Shown here: in pieces, positions 61,326 to 64,000 of the stretch
Numbering within the stretch: position 1 is the first letter of the stretch
Layout: each line of letters begins with the position of its first letter
Position numbers and translations under genes: made by a program
The notes under the pieces: generated by a model
Seen by the model: the letters and a program-made list of their open reading frames with translations, nothing else
What the model was told of the DNA's origin: nothing
The model's database searches: none
Source: Chitinophagaceae bacterium
Lineage (GTDB): Bacteria; Bacteroidota; Bacteroidia; Chitinophagales; Chitinophagaceae
Assembly: GCA_016706055.1 (NCBI GenBank)
Contig: JADJKL010000006.1
Span: 248,001 to 312,000 of the forward strand
Length of the DNA stretch: 64,000 bases
Direction of reading: 5' to 3'

Positions 61326-64000
61326 TTATAATATCAATGCAATGTTTCCATTTAGTTTAATAATTTCTCCATTCTCGCAAAATACTTCTGCCTGATATAC
61401 GTACACATCTGCTTTAGGTTTATTGCCTTTGTATGTTCCGTCCCATCCTGCAGAAGCATCATTTATGGGGAAATCTCTTTTCTCAAAAACTACTTCACCC
61501 CAGCGGTTAAAAATGCGGAATGTTTTAATTCGTTCAAGCCCTTTACCTCTTGGATAAAAAATATCATTACTGCCGTCACCGTTCGGCGAAAATGTATTTG
61601 GAATAAAGAGATTAGAATTATTACAAATAACTGTTACCTGTAGCTGTCCAATATTGTTGCAGCCATTATCATCCGTAAAGTACACTTGATAGAATGTATT
61701 GAATTTGGGTCCGATGTCGGGAGTAGGACAGTTGGCACAACTTAACCCAGTTGCAGGCGACCATATCCAACTTATTGTATTGGGTGAATAAGTTGCAGGC
61801 AGTGTAACAGGAAAACCATTTTGAACGGTCAGTTGACCTGGCATGTTTACTACAGGTAATGGATTTATATATACTGTTTGCTGTGTGGTGTCTTTACAGC
61901 CTGTACTATTCGTAGCTATTGCAGTTATTGAAAAAGTTCCTGCAGTAGTGTACGTTTGGGATGGTGGATTTTGTAATACTGAAGTATTTCCATTGGGAAA
62001 GTTCCATTGCCAGCTAACAACAGAGGTGTCTGGCTGAAGAAAAATCCCTGAATGTAATAGTGATGAATTTACACATACAACAGAATCACCGGTTATATCT
62101 ATTAATGGTCGTTGTACAACTTTTACTAGATTGGGCCTTGTTAAAGTATCTGTGCACCCAAGTTGTGTTTGCAAAACTAATTGTACAGTATATAATCCTG
62201 GTGACGCATATTGATGTGATGGATTTTGTAAAGAAGAAGTTCCTCCATCTCCAAAATTCCAACTATAACTTACAATTGGGTCGTTAAATGTTGAAGAATC
62301 AGAAAAGTTAACAAGCCCTCTGTCACAAAACACTAAAGAGTCAAAACCAAAATCTGCTTTCGCTCCTGTTATATAAAATGTATCTACACCTTGTAACAAA
62401 ATCAAACAGCCGGAAGGATCTTCTAAAATTACTTTAGGTAAAAAATTTCCAAAATTTGTATAAGTGTGATTAATTGTGGGTGTTGTTGTAATAGCTGTAT
62501 TGCCATCTCCAAAATCCCAGAAATAAGAATTAACAGGTCCTGAGTTTACAACATTGAAGCTGGCAGGAAAAGGACTACATCCTGCTGTAGTGGTATAATT
62601 TAATGCGGAACCTACAGTATCATATACATAAATATTTTTTATAATTGAATCTAGACAACCACCTGGACTGCTTATCAATAACTTCACAGGATAGATTCCA
62701 GGTAAATTATAAAAATGTATAGGATTAAAAAGATTGGAAGTTCCTTCGCCCAGACCAAAATCCCACAGTGCATGTGTATAATAGCTTGATGTATTGGTGA
62801 ACTGTACAGCGAATGGTGTACAGGAACTTGCAGAATCTACTACAGTAAAATTGGCAACAGGTAGATCAACTCTTATATAATTAGTTTTTATGAGCGAATC
62901 AGCACAACCATATCCATCCTGTACAGTAAGTTTTACGGTATAAATACCTTGGGTTACATAACTATGTGTAGGCGCAGTAGCTCCCGAAGTATTGCCGTCT
63001 CCAAAGTCCCAAAAGCTTATCAGCCCCGCCGGACTTGAATTATTTATAAAAGTTACAGTTGCATTGGGGCAGGTTAATGTATCAGCAGTCACAAAATCAG
63101 GAATGGGATCAGAAGTGTTTACCTGATTGCCAATCGATAAACTATCCATGCATCCTGCTGCATCTGTAATGATTAGTTTAACTGTAAACGAACCAACCGT
63201 GTTATATGTATGTTGAAATGGCGGAGCACTAAAGTTTTGAATTGTTCCATCACCAAAATCCCATTGCCAGTTAATAATTGAATTAACACCATCAGTGACC
63301 GATAAATCATTGAATGTGGTAGTTAATCCTGAACATCCACTTGTATTGGTTGCAGAGAAATTTGCAGAGGCACCGTTTATTCTTATATAATTATTTTTTG
63401 TAACTACACTAATACATCCGTTTATATCGGTTGTTGTTAGTGTTACAGTATATGTGCCGCTGATACCATATACATGATTAATTACAGATGAAGTTGTTGA
63501 TATTATGCTTCCATCACCAAAATCCCAATTATAACTAACAATGTTTGCAGCAGTAATATTGGTTACAATAAAATCAATAACAGCAATTTTACAGGCAGAC
63601 AATATGTTGGCATTAAAATCAGGATTTTCATTCACCGTTTTTATAGTATGCTGTATTGTATCTGCACATCCTCCATTTCCTACAATCAGTCTAACATTAA
63701 AATTACCATAAGAGGGAAATATGTGTACAGGATTTTGAATACTTGATACTGGTGAGCCGTCACCAAAATCCCACTCCCATGTAAGTGGAGCAATTGATTG
63801 ATCAGTAAAGCTAAATTCAAGCCTGTTGCCGCAATTAGGCACAGGTGTAAACCTCGCAATAGGCGGCAGCACCCTAACATAGTTGGTTTTAGTTATAGTA
63901 TCCGGACATCCATTGTTAGTGGCAATTAATCGGATGGGAAAATAACCTGTATCAATATAACTATGTTGCGGATTTTGCAATGTGGAAGAACCTCCGTCAC
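61326..64000 (-). CDS. Giant PKD-repeat surface protein, type B sorting (5' end outside window)
   Basis: The frame is open to the window edge, so the N-terminus is missing; at least 890 residues are present. It consists of about eight tandem PKD domains of 80-90 residues, each with a WDFGDG or WNFGDG core (WEWDFGDGSPVSS, YNWDFGDGSI, WQWDFGDGTIQN, and others). The C-terminus (NLFIPNTFSPNGDGSNDIFYP, then FRIFNRWGEVVFEKRDF, end GNIALIL) is the gliding-motility type B T9SS signal. It resembles SprB-like adhesins moved or displayed at the surface. Its SprF-like partner is directly downstream. The PKD repeats differ enough in DNA that assembly collapse is unlikely. Confidence 0.88.
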   Translation of the reverse strand, partial: DGGSSTLQNPQHSYIDTGYFPIRLIATNNGCPDTITKTNYVRVLPPIARFTPVPNCGNRLEFSFTDQSIAPLTWEWDFGDGSPVSSIQNPVHIFPSYGNFNVRLIVGNGGCADTIQHTIKTVNENPDFNANILSACKIAVIDFIVTNITAANIVSYNWDFGDGSIISTTSSVINHVYGISGTYTVTLTTTDINGCISVVTKNNYIRINGASANFSATNTSGCSGLTTTFNDLSVTDGVNSIINWQWDFGDGTIQNFSAPPFQHTYNTVGSFTVKLIITDAAGCMDSLSIGNQVNTSDPIPDFVTADTLTCPNATVTFINNSSPAGLISFWDFGDGNTSGATAPTHSYVTQGIYTVKLTVQDGYGCADSLIKTNYIRVDLPVANFTVVDSASSCTPFAVQFTNTSSYYTHALWDFGLGEGTSNLFNPIHFYNLPGIYPVKLLISSPGGCLDSIIKNIYVYDTVGSALNYTTTAGCSPFPASFNVVNSGPVNSYFWDFGDGNTAITTTPTINHTYTNFGNFLPKVILEDPSGCLILLQGVDTFYITGAKADFGFDSLVFCDRGLVNFSDSSTFNDPIVSYSWNFGDGGTSSLQNPSHQYASPGLYTVQLVLQTQLGCTDTLTRPNLVKVVQRPLIDITGDSVVCVNSSLLHSGIFLQPDTSVVSWQWNFPNGNTSVLQNPPSQTYTTAGTFSITAIATNSTGCKDTTQQTVYINPLPVVNMPGQLTVQNGFPVTLPATYSPNTISWIWSPATGLSCANCPTPDIGPKFNTFYQVYFTDDNGCNNIGQLQVTVICNNSNLFIPNTFSPNGDGSNDIFYPRGKGLERIKTFRIFNRWGEVVFEKRDFPINDASAGWDGTYKGNKPKADVYVYQAEVFCENGEIIKLNGNIALIL

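Noticed and set aside
61326..64000. Tandem repeats in the PKD gene as a CRISPR or satellite array
   Set aside because: Repeats are protein-level PKD domains with diverged DNA, not identical short repeats with spacers.
1..64000. tRNA, rRNA, riboswitches, insertion sequences, attachment sites or a replication origin
   Set aside because: Intergenic spaces were read for cloverleaf ends, transposase motifs, terminal repeats and DnaA-box clusters and none was convincing; a covariance-model search would be needed to exclude small RNAs.

Overview
The window looks like a chromosomal segment of an aerobic, polysaccharide-degrading Bacteroidetes. It is probably in or near the Chitinophagaceae, but this placement is an inference from gene content. 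The evidence is a SusC/SusD pair, an exbB-exbD-exbD-tonB cluster, type IX secretion C-terminal domains (types A and B), two PorP/SprF-like proteins, AT-rich DNA, few Shine-Dalgarno sequences, and several upstream sites matching the Bacteroidetes -7 consensus TAnnTTTG. No rRNA, tRNA, insertion sequence, prophage or CRISPR array was seen.

Layout. 1-5790: the end of a complex I operon (tail of nuoI, then nuoJKLMN). 5850-7124: an ABC permease. 7344-10488: exbB, two exbD and tonB, closed by a clear terminator. 10598-13135: mnmE and a formylglycine-generating-enzyme lipoprotein. 13689-36074: a large alginate/uronate utilisation locus. 36292-38968: an overlapping radical-SAM aminomutase-like and aminotransferase pair. 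39009-42438: a polyprenyl-phosphate sugar-1-phosphate transferase and recG. 42479-47200: a PKD/type-B-sorted surface protein with its SprF-like partner. 47266-60242: housekeeping genes (glycolate oxidase-like, LOG family, Na+ symporter, O-methyltransferase, glucosaminidase, hpt, vWA protein, dnaJ, grpE, rRNA methyltransferase, peroxiredoxin). 60409-64000: a second SprF-like/PKD pair on the minus strand, running off the window.

The alginate locus reads as a complete route. Secreted or lipid-anchored lyases (PL6, a PF05426-type lyase, a jelly-roll lyase candidate) cut the polymer. SusC/SusD import oligomers. A PL17 exo-lyase releases unsaturated monouronate, which KdgF linearises to DEH. An ExuT-like MFS carrier crosses the inner membrane. 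DEH can then become KDG by a direct SDR reductase, or by KduI plus KduD, and KdgK phosphorylates KDG. A LacI regulator sits at the divergent junction beside a perfect 14-bp palindrome inside two tandem 12-mers. No KDPG aldolase is present, so that step must be encoded elsewhere.

A striking property of the window is eight disrupted reading frames in otherwise well-conserved genes: nuoM, mnmE, the FGE gene, the PL6 gene, the esterase, recG, the glucosaminidase gene and dnaJ. Seven are small indels, most in homopolymers or a GT repeat, and one is a TGG-to-TGA change. recG also lacks a normal start codon. Because the sequence after each lesion is still conserved, uncorrected sequencing or assembly error is the likeliest explanation. 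The affected genes are annotated here as full-length units with the lesion stated.
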